Part shown: one piece after another, positions 22,811 to 31,630 of the stretch
Layout of the letters: each line of letters starts with the position of its first letter
Position numbering within the stretch: the stretch's first letter is position 1
Assembly (NCBI RefSeq): GCF_900141935.1
Contig: NZ_FQYX01000032.1
Location: 1 to 41,801 of the forward strand
Direction of reading: 5' to 3'
Length of the DNA: 41,801 bases
DNA from: Arenibacter nanhaiticus
Lineage (GTDB): Bacteria > Bacteroidota > Bacteroidia > Flavobacteriales > Flavobacteriaceae
Notes under the pieces: generated by a model
The model's database searches: none
What the model was told of the DNA's origin: nothing
What the model saw: only the letters and a program-made list of their open reading frames with translations
Translations under genes and position numbers: made by a program

Positions 22811-23143
22811 ATGAACGCACTTAGAAACAGAGTACAGTTGATCGGAAATTTGGGGAACGACCCAGAAATTATTAATCTAGAAGGCGGTGGCAAACTGGCC
22901 AAATTCTCCATTGCCACGAATGAGACCTACAAGAACGCCCAAGGGGAGAAGGTTACGGATACCCAGTGGCACAATGTGGTGGTATGGGGCAGGACTGCGG
23001 AGATCGTGGAAAATTATTTGATCAAGGGCAAAGAAGTGGCCATTGAGGGAAAATTAACGACCAGGTCCTATGAGACCAAGGATGGGGAGAAGCGGTATTT
23101 TACCGAAATTAAATGTAATGAGTTGTTAATGCTGGGCAAATAG
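22811..23143 (+). CDS. ssb: Short single-stranded DNA-binding protein
   Basis: A 110-residue OB-fold protein: NRVQLIGNLGNDPE, GKLAKFSIATNETYKN, the DTQWHNVVVWGRTAEIVENY core and KGKEVAIEGKLTTRSYETKD, ending ELLMLGK. It binds single-stranded DNA. It lacks the Gly/Pro-rich linker and acidic C-terminal tip used by the main replicative SSB to recruit partners, so it is probably a secondary paralogue. I use ATG 22811, where the family N-terminus (MNALRNRVQLIG) begins, and not 22766. Single gene with its own terminator and an upstream decamer array. Confidence 0.9.
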   Translation: MNALRNRVQLIGNLGNDPEIINLEGGGKLAKFSIATNETYKNAQGEKVTDTQWHNVVVWGRTAEIVENYLIKGKEVAIEGKLTTRSYETKDGEKRYFTEIKCNELLMLGK

Positions 23144-23165
23144 GCCGGGTAAAGCAATATATGGG

Positions 23166-23193
23166 AAAGCTCCCTACAGCTGTAGGGAGCTTT
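23166..23193 (+). terminator. Terminator of ssb
   Basis: AAAGCTCCCTACAG and its exact complement form a 28-bp palindrome, followed by more T (to 23196), 22 bp after the ssb stop. Confidence 0.92.
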
Positions 23194-23410
23194 TTTGTTT
23201 TTTCCCAAAACGATAAGAATGGGGTAATAACTTTTTGAGATTGGTAAAAAAATAAATGGCCTCCAGAAATAAATCGAGAAGCCATTATATGAGGTTATAG
23301 ATATCCTTTTAATTGCCAATGGTGTATGCCACCATCTTTAGAGAGAAGGCACCTAATTGGGAACTATGCCAAACGATGCTGTAAAAAAAATCTGCTGGGA
23401 AGAATTTGAT

Positions 23411-23620
23411 TTAAGCAACCTTTTTCATCAAATCAAAGCAAGGGCAACGTTTACATCTTTTAGATTCGGATTTTTTAAACTTTTCGCAGCATTTGGTCTT
23501 GCAGCCTTGGGGGACCAATGCTTTAAGAGCCTCTTTCTTGGATGCCTTTAGCTCTTTTTTAAGCTTTTTTTCGGCTTTCTTCACCTGCTTTTCCCGGTCT
23601 TTATCTTTCTTTTTGCCCAC
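23411..23620 (-). CDS. Small Lys/Cys-rich protein of unknown function
   Basis: A 69-residue protein: a strongly basic helix-forming N-terminal half (MGKKKDKDREKQVKKAEKKL ...) followed by a cysteine cluster in GCKTKCCEKFKKSESKRCKR, then CPCFDLMKKV. Six cysteines in about 22 residues (C-x3-CC, then C-x2-C-x-C) suggest metal binding, and the basic half suggests nucleic-acid or ribosome contact. The frame is clean and codon use resembles neighbours. I do not recognise a named family. It stands alone upstream of ferritin on the minus strand (reading order: ferritin, then this gene). Confidence 0.6.
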   Translation of the reverse strand: MGKKKDKDREKQVKKAEKKLKKELKASKKEALKALVPQGCKTKCCEKFKKSESKRCKRCPCFDLMKKVA

Positions 23621-23694
23621 TTTTTCAGAAATTAATCGACGGCAAAAATATCTATTTTAATTCAATCTAAATAAGATTTAATGTTAAAGTTATT

Positions 23695-24213
23695 CTATTC
23701 CTTAGGAGTAATGGCCGCACTGTTCGCTGTAATCTGCTGAATGTCACGATCAAATAAATAAAGTCCGCCTTTGTCATTTCCAATAAGGTTGATCTTATCC
23801 AAGATATTACGGGCCAAAGCTTCTTCTTCTATTTGTTCGGCGACATACCACTGCAGAAAATTGTGGGTGGCATAATCCTTTTCTTCAAGGGTTACATGTA
23901 CCAGTTCATTAATGCTATCGGAAACAAAGATTTCGTGTTCGAGCAATTCATTGAACATTTTTTGAAAAGTGCCAAAATCATTTTTTGGGGCTTTTAGTTC
24001 CGAAATATGGGCGTTGCCACCACGTTCGTTGATGAATTTTATCAATTTAAGCATATGCATGCGCTCCTCATCGGACTGGGCATACATAAAATTGGCAATA
24101 CCTTCTAATCCTTTACCTTCTGCCCATGAGGCCATAGATAAATATACTTGAGATGATGCGGCCTCTATACGAACTTGGTCATTGAGTGCCTTTTCTAGTT
24201 TTTTTGATAACAT
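23695..24213 (-). CDS. ftnA: Ferritin (FtnA-like)
   Basis: A 172-residue non-haem ferritin that oxidises Fe(II) and stores iron as a 24-subunit shell. Ferroxidase ligands fit: E17 in RIEAASSQVY, the E-x2-H pair in DEERMHMLK (about 49-53), the Glu in LLEHE near 94, and EQIEEE near 126-131. The helical length and the AEGKGLEGIANFMY segment are typical of FtnA. No haem-ligand Met of bacterioferritin is evident. No convincing Fur box or canonical promoter was found upstream. Confidence 0.92.
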   Translation of the reverse strand: MLSKKLEKALNDQVRIEAASSQVYLSMASWAEGKGLEGIANFMYAQSDEERMHMLKLIKFINERGGNAHISELKAPKNDFGTFQKMFNELLEHEIFVSDSINELVHVTLEEKDYATHNFLQWYVAEQIEEEALARNILDKINLIGNDKGGLYLFDRDIQQITANSAAITPKE

Positions 24214-24279
24214 AGCAGTGTTTTTTTTCTAAGGTTATATTTTTTAAAGTTACGAATAATTGAAGCCATTTGGAAACGT

Positions 24280-25182
24280 CTAAAAATAGATATTTTGTGC
24301 CGCTCTAAAGGTGTTGGCATGGGCTTCAATAATGAGTTTTAGGTCCTCGGAATAGCCGCCTCCCATACTACATTGCACCGGAATTTGATGGTTGTGGCAA
24401 GTTTCTAAAACAAAAATATCGCGTTGTTTACATCCTTCGATAGTCATATTAAGAGTGCCTAATTTATCGGTGCCCAAAATATCTACTCCCGTTAAATAAA
24501 ATATAAAATCGGGTTTAAAAGTGGCTAATAGCTTGGGTAGGCGATCCTTTAAAATGGAAAGATATTGTGCATCGGTAGTGCCCTTGGGCAGTGGAATGTC
24601 CATATCCGATGTTTCCTTTTTAAAAGGGTAATTGCCGGCCCCATGCATAGAAAAGGTAAAGACCGAAGGGTCATTCTGAAAAATCTCTGCGGTCCCATTG
24701 CCCTGATGGACGTCCAGGTCGAGGATTAAAATATTTTTGGCCAAGCCTTTCCCTTGTAGGTAACGGGCAGCAATGGCCTGATCGTTTAGCATACAAAAAG
24801 CTTCCCCTTTGTCGGAATAAGCGTGGTGCGTGCCCCCGGCAATATTCATCCCTATCCCGTATTGCAGGGCAAATTCACTGGCCTTTATAGTGCCGTCGGC
24901 TATGATTCTTTCGCGCTCTACCAAATCCTCGGTCAGCGGAAAACCTATTTTTCTTGCGGCTTTTTGCGGGATTTTGATATTTAACAAATCGTAGAAATAC
25001 TCCGGATCGTGTACCGCCAAAATATATTTGTCATTGGGAACGCTGGGCATAAAAAAATTATCGGGTACACAACAGCCTTCCTCTAACAATTGTTGTGGCA
25101 ATAAGTCGTATTTCAACATAGGAAACCTATGCCCTTCCGGTAAGGGGTGGTTATAGAGGGGGTGATGCGCTATTTTTAACAT
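24280..25182 (-). CDS. Histone-deacetylase-family amidohydrolase
   Basis: A 300-residue arginase/deacetylase-fold protein. Catalytic and metal residues are visible: the His pair in GGTHHAY (117-122), D155-L-D157-V-H159 with QGNGT, and D234 in TGVDILGTDKLG. The SMGGGYS turn carries the transition-state Tyr position. The protein is the short class-IV/HDAC11-like type. Bacterial relatives deacetylate acetyl-polyamines or acetylated proteins, or act as long-chain deacylases; the substrate here is open. The polyamine operon elsewhere in the window makes acetyl-polyamine one option. It lies 70 bp downstream of tex and may be its operon partner. Confidence 0.87.
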   Translation of the reverse strand: MLKIAHHPLYNHPLPEGHRFPMLKYDLLPQQLLEEGCCVPDNFFMPSVPNDKYILAVHDPEYFYDLLNIKIPQKAARKIGFPLTEDLVERERIIADGTIKASEFALQYGIGMNIAGGTHHAYSDKGEAFCMLNDQAIAARYLQGKGLAKNILILDLDVHQGNGTAEIFQNDPSVFTFSMHGAGNYPFKKETSDMDIPLPKGTTDAQYLSILKDRLPKLLATFKPDFIFYLTGVDILGTDKLGTLNMTIEGCKQRDIFVLETCHNHQIPVQCSMGGGYSEDLKLIIEAHANTFRAAQNIYF

Positions 25183-25254
25183 TTTGTCGGTCGGATCTTT
25201 ATGAGGGTATCTACATCGTTTTTTATCAAAGAATGCACGAAAAATCCCTTGTTT

Positions 25255-27378
25255 TTATTTATGTAAGGCCAATTGGATGCGTTTTCTGGCAACATCTACT
25301 TCTAATACTTTTACGATTACCTGTTGGTGTAAATGAACGTGTTCATTGACATCTTTTACAAAGCTATCGGAAAGGTTGGAAATATGTATAAGGCCACTCT
25401 CTTTGATGCCTATATCTACAAAACAACCAAAATTGGTTAGGTTGTTTACGATACCCGGCAATAGTTGTCCTTCCTGCACATCGGTAATGGTTCTTATATT
25501 TTGATTAAAGGTAAAAACCTTGGCCTTTTCACGTCGGTCCAGGCCTGGTTTTTCCAATTCTTTGATAATATCTTCCAAGGTGGGAAGGCCTATATCTTCA
25601 GTACAATACTTTTGAAGGTCTATTTTCTTTAGGACCTCTTTATTGCCTATAATTTCTGAAAGTTCAACCCCTTGATCTTTTACCATTTTGTTCACTAGGG
25701 AATAACTTTCCGGATGTACAGCGGCGTCGTCCAAAGGGTTCTTGGCATTTTTGATCCGTAAGAATGCGGCCGATTGTTCAAAAGCTTTCTCCCCCAATCT
25801 GGCCACCTTTTTTATCTGAGCTCTACTGCTAAACGGACCGTTTTCATTTCGATAGGCCACAATGTTTTCAGCTAATTTAGGTCCTATCCCCGAAACATAG
25901 CTCAACAGGGCAACACTGGCGGTATTTATATTTACCCCAACGGTATTCACGCAGCTTTCTACGGCCACATCCAAGGAGTTTTTTAATTGATTCTGGTCTA
26001 CATCGTGTTGGTATTGTCCCACACCTATAGATTTTGGGTCTATTTTTACCAGTTCGGCCAAGGGGTCTGCCAAACGACGCCCAATAGATACGGCTCCTCT
26101 TACGGTTACATCGTAATTGGGAAATTCTTCCCTGGCTATTTTGGAAGCCGAATAGATGGAGGCTCCGGCTTCGCTGACCACAAAGACCTCAATAGGGTTT
26201 TTAAATTGGATTCGTTTTACCAATTGTTCCGTTTCCCTGGAGGCGGTACCGTTCCCAATAGCGATGGCTTCTATTTTATAGGCATCGGCCAAAGAACTCA
26301 ATTTTTTTATGGCGCCCTTGCTATCGTTTTGCGGGGCATGGGGGTAAATGGTCTCGTTGTGTTTTAATTCGCCTTGGGCACCTAGGCAAACAACCTTACA
26401 GCCGGTTCTAAATCCGGGATCAATGGCCATAATTCTTTTTTCGCCCAAGGGGGCCCCTAGTAATAATTGTTTGAGGTTTTTGGAAAACACCTGTATGGCG
26501 GCTTCATCGGCCTTTTCCTTGGCTGCTTTTAGGGTTTCCTTAGAGAGGGACGGCAACAATAGGCGTTTATAGGCATCCTGTACCGCTATGCTGATTTGCT
26601 CACTACAGGCATTGTTGCCATTAATAAAGCGGTCCGCAATGTCCGAAATGGCCTTATCGTCCTCAATTGCTACTTTAACGCGTATAAAACCTTCTTTTTC
26701 GGCGCGTAGAATGGCTAACAGCCTATGCGATGGACAACGGTTTAAAGATTCGTTCCATTCAAAATAATCCCTGTATTTTTGGGCTTTCTCATCCTCTTTT
26801 TTAGTAGCAATAACCTTTGTGCCCAGTTGTGCATGCCGTTGTAGTTGTCTTCTAACTATATTCCGTATATCGGCCCGTTCATTGATCCATTCCGCAATAA
26901 TATGTCTTGCGCCCTCTAGGGCATCGTCCTCATTGGAAACATTTTCATTGACATACTTTGTAGCGATGCTGGCAAGATTTTCCGTGCGTTGGGCCATGAT
27001 TATTTTTGCCAAGGGTTCCAAGCCGTTTTTTATAGCGGTTTCTGCCTTGGTTTTCCTTTTTTTCTTAAAGGGAAGATACAAGTCTTCTAGGGTGGTAAGG
27101 TCGCCGCTTTGTTTTATTTTTTGGGCCAATACATCGTTCAAAGCCCCTTGTTCCTCAATAACTTTAAGGATGGCGGTTTTGCGTTTCTCCAAAGTCTCGA
27201 ACTGAGCCTTAAGAGTAACGATATCCCCAATCTGAACCTCGTCCAAATTACCTGTTCGCTCCTTTCTATAACGAGCTATAAAGGGAACCGTACAGTCTTC
27301 GTTTAATAAAGCAACGGTGTTTTCTATACTCTTGGTCGGAATTTGGGAATGTTGGGCAATGTAGGCTAAAAGTTGCAT
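25255..27378 (-). CDS. tex: Tex-family RNA-binding transcription accessory protein
   Basis: A 707-residue homologue of Tex, the bacterial relative of eukaryotic Spt6. In order: an N-terminal helical domain (LLAYIAQHSQIPTKSIENTV, VPFIARYRKERTGNLDE), a YqgF/RNase-H-like domain beginning MAIDPGFRTGCKVVCLG, helix-hairpin-helix units around LLSYVSGIGPKLAENIVAYR and KVARLGEKAFEQ, and a C-terminal S1 RNA-binding domain (GQLLPGIVNNLTNFGCFVDI ... ISNLSDSFV). Length is close to the usual 710-780. It probably binds nucleic acids during transcription. Start ATG 27378 gives the standard N-terminus. Confidence 0.94.
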   Translation of the reverse strand: MQLLAYIAQHSQIPTKSIENTVALLNEDCTVPFIARYRKERTGNLDEVQIGDIVTLKAQFETLEKRKTAILKVIEEQGALNDVLAQKIKQSGDLTTLEDLYLPFKKKRKTKAETAIKNGLEPLAKIIMAQRTENLASIATKYVNENVSNEDDALEGARHIIAEWINERADIRNIVRRQLQRHAQLGTKVIATKKEDEKAQKYRDYFEWNESLNRCPSHRLLAILRAEKEGFIRVKVAIEDDKAISDIADRFINGNNACSEQISIAVQDAYKRLLLPSLSKETLKAAKEKADEAAIQVFSKNLKQLLLGAPLGEKRIMAIDPGFRTGCKVVCLGAQGELKHNETIYPHAPQNDSKGAIKKLSSLADAYKIEAIAIGNGTASRETEQLVKRIQFKNPIEVFVVSEAGASIYSASKIAREEFPNYDVTVRGAVSIGRRLADPLAELVKIDPKSIGVGQYQHDVDQNQLKNSLDVAVESCVNTVGVNINTASVALLSYVSGIGPKLAENIVAYRNENGPFSSRAQIKKVARLGEKAFEQSAAFLRIKNAKNPLDDAAVHPESYSLVNKMVKDQGVELSEIIGNKEVLKKIDLQKYCTEDIGLPTLEDIIKELEKPGLDRREKAKVFTFNQNIRTITDVQEGQLLPGIVNNLTNFGCFVDIGIKESGLIHISNLSDSFVKDVNEHVHLHQQVIVKVLEVDVARKRIQLALHK

Positions 27379-27724
27379 AATTAGTACTTAGTGTTTTTGT
27401 GAGTGTTAGCGGCCATAGATAAAGGTGATTCCATAGAAAATAAATAATTGTCTTCTAAAGGATCTTGTTTTATGGCCTCTTAATTTTCTTGCCAGTATTG
27501 TGGCAAGCCGCCATGCAATATATAATTTTATTAGTAACTAAAAGGAGGTACGGATCAGGAATAATTGCAGTGTTTTATTGCTTTATGGGGAAGCTGAACA
27601 TTGATAAAACAAGCAGGCCCCATTTCAAAAGTTGGGACTTCTATTAAAATTCTAGCTATATAGTCTTCAAACATATAGGTCCAATAGAACAATTCGGCCC
27701 AAACTGGCCGTGCATGGTTTTAAT

Positions 27725-27804
27725 GCGTTAGGGATCGCAGCGGCATCCCCGCAGCATGGCAAGGGATATAGCGAAGAGCCCGCCCGACGAAGGAGGGAAC
27801 GCCC
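27725..27804 (-). repeat. 80-bp dispersed repeat, copy C
   Basis: Reverse-oriented copy of the 80-bp unit (plus strand GCGTTAGGGATCGC... to ...GAGGGAACGCCC). It differs from the others by point substitutions only. It begins about 40 bp beyond the terminator of metG and shares that terminator-proximal placement with copies A and B. Confidence 0.9.
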
Positions 27805-27844
27805 AAAGTATGAAGCAAATGGGTATCGGAAGTTGGAAAATAAA

Positions 27845-27881
27845 TGGGCCTATTCCCAAAGTAGTATTGGAAATAGGCCCA
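27845..27881 (-). terminator. Terminator of metG
   Basis: TGGGCCTATT and AATAGGCCCA form a 10-bp stem, with partial extension by TCC/GGA. On the minus strand it is followed by TTTATTTT. It is about 55 bp beyond the metG stop. Confidence 0.7.
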
Positions 27882-27935
27882 ATTATGAGTAGTATAAAGG
27901 TTGGCACAGGGCTCGTTTGGCCGTGTGTGCATCTT

Positions 27936-30005
27936 TTAATTTATGGTCTCGCCACTGCTAACGCCTTCTTCGTCTGGGTTAACAAAAACTATTTTCCCAT
28001 CGGCATTCTCGGTCATTAAGATCATCCCTTCGCTATCGACACCACGTAAGGCCCGCGGTGCCAAGTTCACCAATACGGTCACTTTCTTGCCCACAATATC
28101 CTCGGGAGCAAAACTTTCTGCAATACCAGAAACAATGGTTCTAACATCGATACCGGTATCGACCTTAAGGACCAATAATTTTTTGGCCTTAGGCATTTTC
28201 TCCGCTTCAATGATGGTCCCAACACGCAAATCTAATTTGGAAAAATCATCGAATGTAATGGTGTCTTTTTGTGGGGTAACTTCTTTATTCATAATTTCAT
28301 TTGCTTTTTTGGTAGCTTCCAATCTATCTAGTTGAGCCTGTATGGTTTCGTCCTCGATTTTGCTGAACAATAGCTCGGCCTGGTTAATTTGATGTCCGTC
28401 CGGAAGTAGCGCTTCTTTTGAGGCAACATCTTGCCAAGCCAAGGCTGGGCTAATATTAAGGATATTTTTAAGCTTAGTGGCCGTAAAAGGTAAAAATGGC
28501 TCACTTAAAACCGCTAGGGCCGATCCAATTTGTAAGGCTACATACATAATGGTTTTTACGCGTTCCTCGTCTTGTTTTATAACTTTCCAAGGTTCGGCAT
28601 CGGCCAAATATTTATTCCCTAAACGGGCTAAATTCATCAATTCTTGTCCGGCTTCACGGAAACGGTAGCGCTCTATGGAGCTAGAGATGATTGCCGGGTA
28701 TTTTTTAAGCTCCTCAAGGGTTTCCCTGTCTACCTCCGTATAGGCCGCAGGAGGGGGAACGATTCCGTTGTAATATTTATTGGTCAAAACCACGACACGG
28801 TTGATGAAATTGCCAAAAATGGCTACCAACTCATTGTTGTTTCTTGCTTGGAAATCCTTCCAGGTAAAATCGTTGTCTTTGCTTTCCGGAGCATTGGCCG
28901 TTAAGGTATAGCGCAATACATCTTGCATATTGGGGAAATCTTCCAAATACTCGTGTAACCAAACCGCCCAGTTTTTAGAGGTCGATAATTTATTGCCTTC
29001 CAAATTTAAAAATTCGTTGGCCGGTACATTTTCGGGTAAAATAAATTCGCCATGGGCTTTTAACATACTCGGGAAAATAATACAGTGGAAAACGATATTA
29101 TCTTTCCCTATGAAATGCACCATTTTGGTGTCCTTTGCTTTCCAATAAGGTTCCCAGTCCTTTCCTTCCCTTTCTGCCCATTCCTTGGTGGCAGAAATAT
29201 ACCCTATAGGAGCATCGAACCATACATATAAAACCTTGCCATCGGCACCTTCTACCGGTACTGGGATACCCCAATCCAAGTCGCGCGTTACCGCCCTAGG
29301 TTTTAAACCATCATCGATCCAAGACTTACATTGTCCGTATACATTGGGTTTCCAATCGTTTTTATGACCTTGTAAGATCCATTCCTTTAAAAAATCCTCA
29401 TAGCGGTCTAAAGGCAGGAACCAATGTTTGGTCTCTTTCATGGTAGGGATAGCCCCTGAGATAGTCGATTTAGGATTTATTAGGTCCGTAGCATTTAAAG
29501 TAGAACCACATTTTTCGCACTGATCACCATAGGCTTCTTCATGACCACATTTAGGGCAGGTACCTATGACGAAACGATCGGCTAAAAATTGTTGTGCTTC
29601 GTTGTCGTACAACTGTGCCGTTGTTTCTTCGATAAAATCGCCTTTCTCGTATAATTTAACAAAAAAGTCAGAGGCGGTTTTATGATGTATCGGGGCAGAG
29701 GTACGGGAATAGTTGTTAAAGGTGATCCCAAAATCTTCAAAAGATTTTTTTATAATACCGTGATATTTATCGATAATGGCCTGTGGCGAAACGCCTTCTT
29801 TTTTGGCCTTCATCGAAATGGCCACTCCGTGCTCATCACTACCACAAACAAAGGCAACATCTTTTCCTGTTAGCCGTAAGTACCTCGCATAAATATCGGC
29901 AGGTACGTAAACACCTGCTAAATGTCCAATATGTATGGGGCCGTTGGTATATGGTAGGGCAGCAGTAATGGTATATCTTGCTGGAATCGTCTGGTTTTGC
30001 GACAT
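27936..30005 (-). CDS. metG: Methionyl-tRNA synthetase
   Basis: A 689-residue class-I synthetase that charges tRNA-Met. HIGH motif at 25-28 (PIHIGHLAG), KMSKS-type motif KLSTSKN, and a zinc knuckle with two C-x2-C pairs ([19 protein letters not shown]). A C-terminal tRNA-binding domain (about 585-689, [20 protein letters not shown]) is fused, as in many bacteria. I start at ATG 30005; upstream in-frame codons to 30116 encode a Lys/Phe-rich stretch unlike the family N-terminus and overlap the promoter box. The terminator and repeat C lie downstream. Confidence 0.95.
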   Translation of the reverse strand: MSQNQTIPARYTITAALPYTNGPIHIGHLAGVYVPADIYARYLRLTGKDVAFVCGSDEHGVAISMKAKKEGVSPQAIIDKYHGIIKKSFEDFGITFNNYSRTSAPIHHKTASDFFVKLYEKGDFIEETTAQLYDNEAQQFLADRFVIGTCPKCGHEEAYGDQCEKCGSTLNATDLINPKSTISGAIPTMKETKHWFLPLDRYEDFLKEWILQGHKNDWKPNVYGQCKSWIDDGLKPRAVTRDLDWGIPVPVEGADGKVLYVWFDAPIGYISATKEWAEREGKDWEPYWKAKDTKMVHFIGKDNIVFHCIIFPSMLKAHGEFILPENVPANEFLNLEGNKLSTSKNWAVWLHEYLEDFPNMQDVLRYTLTANAPESKDNDFTWKDFQARNNNELVAIFGNFINRVVVLTNKYYNGIVPPPAAYTEVDRETLEELKKYPAIISSSIERYRFREAGQELMNLARLGNKYLADAEPWKVIKQDEERVKTIMYVALQIGSALAVLSEPFLPFTATKLKNILNISPALAWQDVASKEALLPDGHQINQAELLFSKIEDETIQAQLDRLEATKKANEIMNKEVTPQKDTITFDDFSKLDLRVGTIIEAEKMPKAKKLLVLKVDTGIDVRTIVSGIAESFAPEDIVGKKVTVLVNLAPRALRGVDSEGMILMTENADGKIVFVNPDEEGVSSGETIN

Positions 30006-30023
30006 TACATTTATATTTGGGTG

Positions 30024-30031
30024 CAAAAATA
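30024..30031 (-). promoter_or_regulatory. -7 box of metG
   Basis: TATTTTTG on the minus strand is a perfect TAnnTTTG box, 18 bp before the start codon, predicting transcription start near 30017. A clear -33 element at normal spacing is missing. It supports the start at 30005 over the longer frame. Confidence 0.4.
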
Positions 30032-30524
30032 AAGATTTTTGCGAGGGGGAGCCCTTTAAGGCAAAAAAATAAGCCTTTATCCTTCTCAAATTTCCTTGGA
30101 AAAAGCAAAGGCCCATGCAATAAGTAGAGGGAATATGCGGCTGCTCTAAAAGTTCTAACGAATTGTTTGATTTTTACGGCTAGGGTAGCACTGTATTTTT
30201 TCGATCAAGGAGGGGACGTTTTATTGGACCCTATTCCTTCTTTTTTCTTCTATACGGGGCGTACCTTGGACCATCGCCTGGTGCAATCGGGTGTTTAGCT
30301 CAGTGCTAGAGAAGAAGTGTAGTTTTAGTTGCTTGTTTATTTCAGCCTTACCGTACCAATCGTTTTTGGAAAACTAGGTTAGTAGGGGTATTCCTTATCA
30401 TATTTATTACTCATAACATCTTGGTAATCTTATCTGTACAATTATGCTAATGGTCGAATTTTGGATGAGCAAGTAGGTGGTTTTTAGATTAATACACGTT
30501 TTTTGTAAGAAATAAGCAACAGCG
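30032..30524. other. Approx. 490-bp intergenic region, no gene recognised
   Basis: Between metG (minus) and yraN (plus), a divergent region. Seen here: CAAGGAGGGGACGTT near 30206, resembling one end of the 80-bp repeat, and GGGTAGCACTGTA near 30185, also found beside repeat B in inverse sense. Together they may be a decayed repeat copy. A D-arm-like GTTTAGCTCAG near 30292 is not part of a tRNA. No open frame of convincing composition. Confidence 0.4.
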
Positions 30525-30884
30525 ATGGGAGCTCACAACGATTTTGGTAAGACAGGAGAACAAATGGCAGTAGATTACCTGGTAAAAGACGGCTATTCTA
30601 TTAAACGTAGAAATTATCGGTATTTAAAAGGAGAAATAGACATAATCGCCCAAAAAGGAGAAATTTTGGCCATTGTAGAGGTAAAATCTAGAAGTGTAGA
30701 CTTCCTACAGGATATTGGTGATACCATTACTAAGAAGAAAATTAAACTGTTGGTACGGACGGCAGACCACTATGTTGTGTCTCGTGATTTGGACGTTGAG
30801 GTGCGGTTCGATCTCTTTATAATTCTTAAAGATAAGGGGGGTTTTACGATGGAGCATATCGAAAATGCATTTTATCATTTTTGA
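30525..30884 (+). CDS. yraN: YraN-family (UPF0102) nuclease-like protein
   Basis: A 119-residue protein with the Holliday-junction-resolvase/PD-(D/E)xK-like fold of YraN. Core motifs: GKTGEQMAVDYLVKDGYSI, the GEIDIIAQKG catalytic Glu-Asp segment, and VEVKSR with the Glu-x-Lys pair. The family is widespread and thought to act in DNA metabolism, but its function is unresolved. The ACT-like gene follows 52 bp downstream on the same strand. Confidence 0.9.
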   Translation: MGAHNDFGKTGEQMAVDYLVKDGYSIKRRNYRYLKGEIDIIAQKGEILAIVEVKSRSVDFLQDIGDTITKKKIKLLVRTADHYVVSRDLDVEVRFDLFIILKDKGGFTMEHIENAFYHF

Positions 30885-30936
30885 TTATTTGTTTTATTTG
30901 TAACAATTTGTTATTTTTACCAAAAATTTAAGGATC

Positions 30937-31596
30937 ATGAAGACTATATCATCTGTTGTTGAGGATTATATCAAGAAGAAACCATTTCTTCAAAGCGCTC
31001 TAGCTCAGGGAATTATCAACTTAACCTCACTGTCTCGAATAGTGAAGCCGGAGATAGAAAATGAACTTGGAAAGGATATTAGGAACGGTGCTATTGTGAT
31101 GGCTTTAAAGCGATTATCGGACGATTTGGAGTTCCGGGCCACTCATAAAATCATCAAAGTTTTAAAAAATATTGGTGAAATTACGGTGCGTTCTTCTTTG
31201 ACCGATTTTACATTTTTGGTTTCCGACTCAATTTTGGAGAATCAGACCATGTTATTGAAAGAGGTCAATAAAAACAAGGATGTTTTTTACACTTCTTCCA
31301 GAGGGGTAAATGAGATGAATATTGTGGTAAGTAATATTTTGGAAGACGCGATTGAGGAGTTGTTCAAGAACGAAAAGTGTACTCAGAAAGCAGAACACTT
31401 ATCTTCGATTACCGTAAAGTTACCGGCAGAAAATGTATCGGTACCTGGAATTTATTATTTTATTTTTCAGCGATTGGCCTGGGAGGGAATTGTTTTATAC
31501 GAGGTAATATCGACGACCAATGAGTTTACAATTATAGTAAATGACGAACAGGTAGATATTGCATTTAAGACTATTAAAGATTTAAAAGCCTTGTAA
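30937..31596 (+). CDS. ACT-like regulatory protein without catalytic domain
   Basis: A 219-residue protein, conserved-looking in Bacteroidota. The N-terminal 60-80 residues are helical (SVVEDYIKKKPFLQSALAQG, then RIVKPEIENELGKDIRNGAI) and could form a winged-helix-like unit. The C-terminal third (ITVKLPAENVSVPGIYYFIF, LAWEGIVLYEVISTTNEFTI, then IVNDEQVDIAFKTI) has the beta-alpha-beta-beta-alpha-beta order of an ACT domain, like the regulatory end of aspartate kinases. No kinase domain is present, so automated aspartate kinase labels would be misleading. An amino-acid-responsive regulator is the best guess. A terminator stem overlaps its stop codon. Confidence 0.65.
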   Translation: MKTISSVVEDYIKKKPFLQSALAQGIINLTSLSRIVKPEIENELGKDIRNGAIVMALKRLSDDLEFRATHKIIKVLKNIGEITVRSSLTDFTFLVSDSILENQTMLLKEVNKNKDVFYTSSRGVNEMNIVVSNILEDAIEELFKNEKCTQKAEHLSSITVKLPAENVSVPGIYYFIFQRLAWEGIVLYEVISTTNEFTIIVNDEQVDIAFKTIKDLKAL

Positions 31597-31618
31597 GATA
31601 TACATCTACAAGGCTTTT
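31584..31618 (+). terminator. Terminator overlapping the ACT-like gene stop codon
   Basis: AAAAGCCTTGTA and TACAAGGCTTTT form a 12-bp stem with an 11-nt loop, followed by T. The left arm contains the last codons and the first bases of the TAA stop (31594-31596). Confidence 0.85.
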
Positions 31619-31630
31619 TTTATTGGCATA

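Larger units (their letters stand above)
27379..27935. other. 557-bp intergenic region with repeat copy C
   Basis: Between tex and metG (both minus). It contains the metG terminator (27845-27881), repeat copy C (27725-27804) and a small hairpin CTTGCCA...TGGCAAG near 27488. No gene is supported. The promoter of tex should be at 27379-27450, but no TAnnTTTG box was recognised. Confidence 0.5.

Noticed and set aside
30289-30311. tRNA D-arm-like GGGTGTTTAGCTCAGTGCTAGAG
   Set aside because: No anticodon stem, no T-arm (GGTTCGA-type) and no acceptor complement follow; at most a chance match or a fragment.
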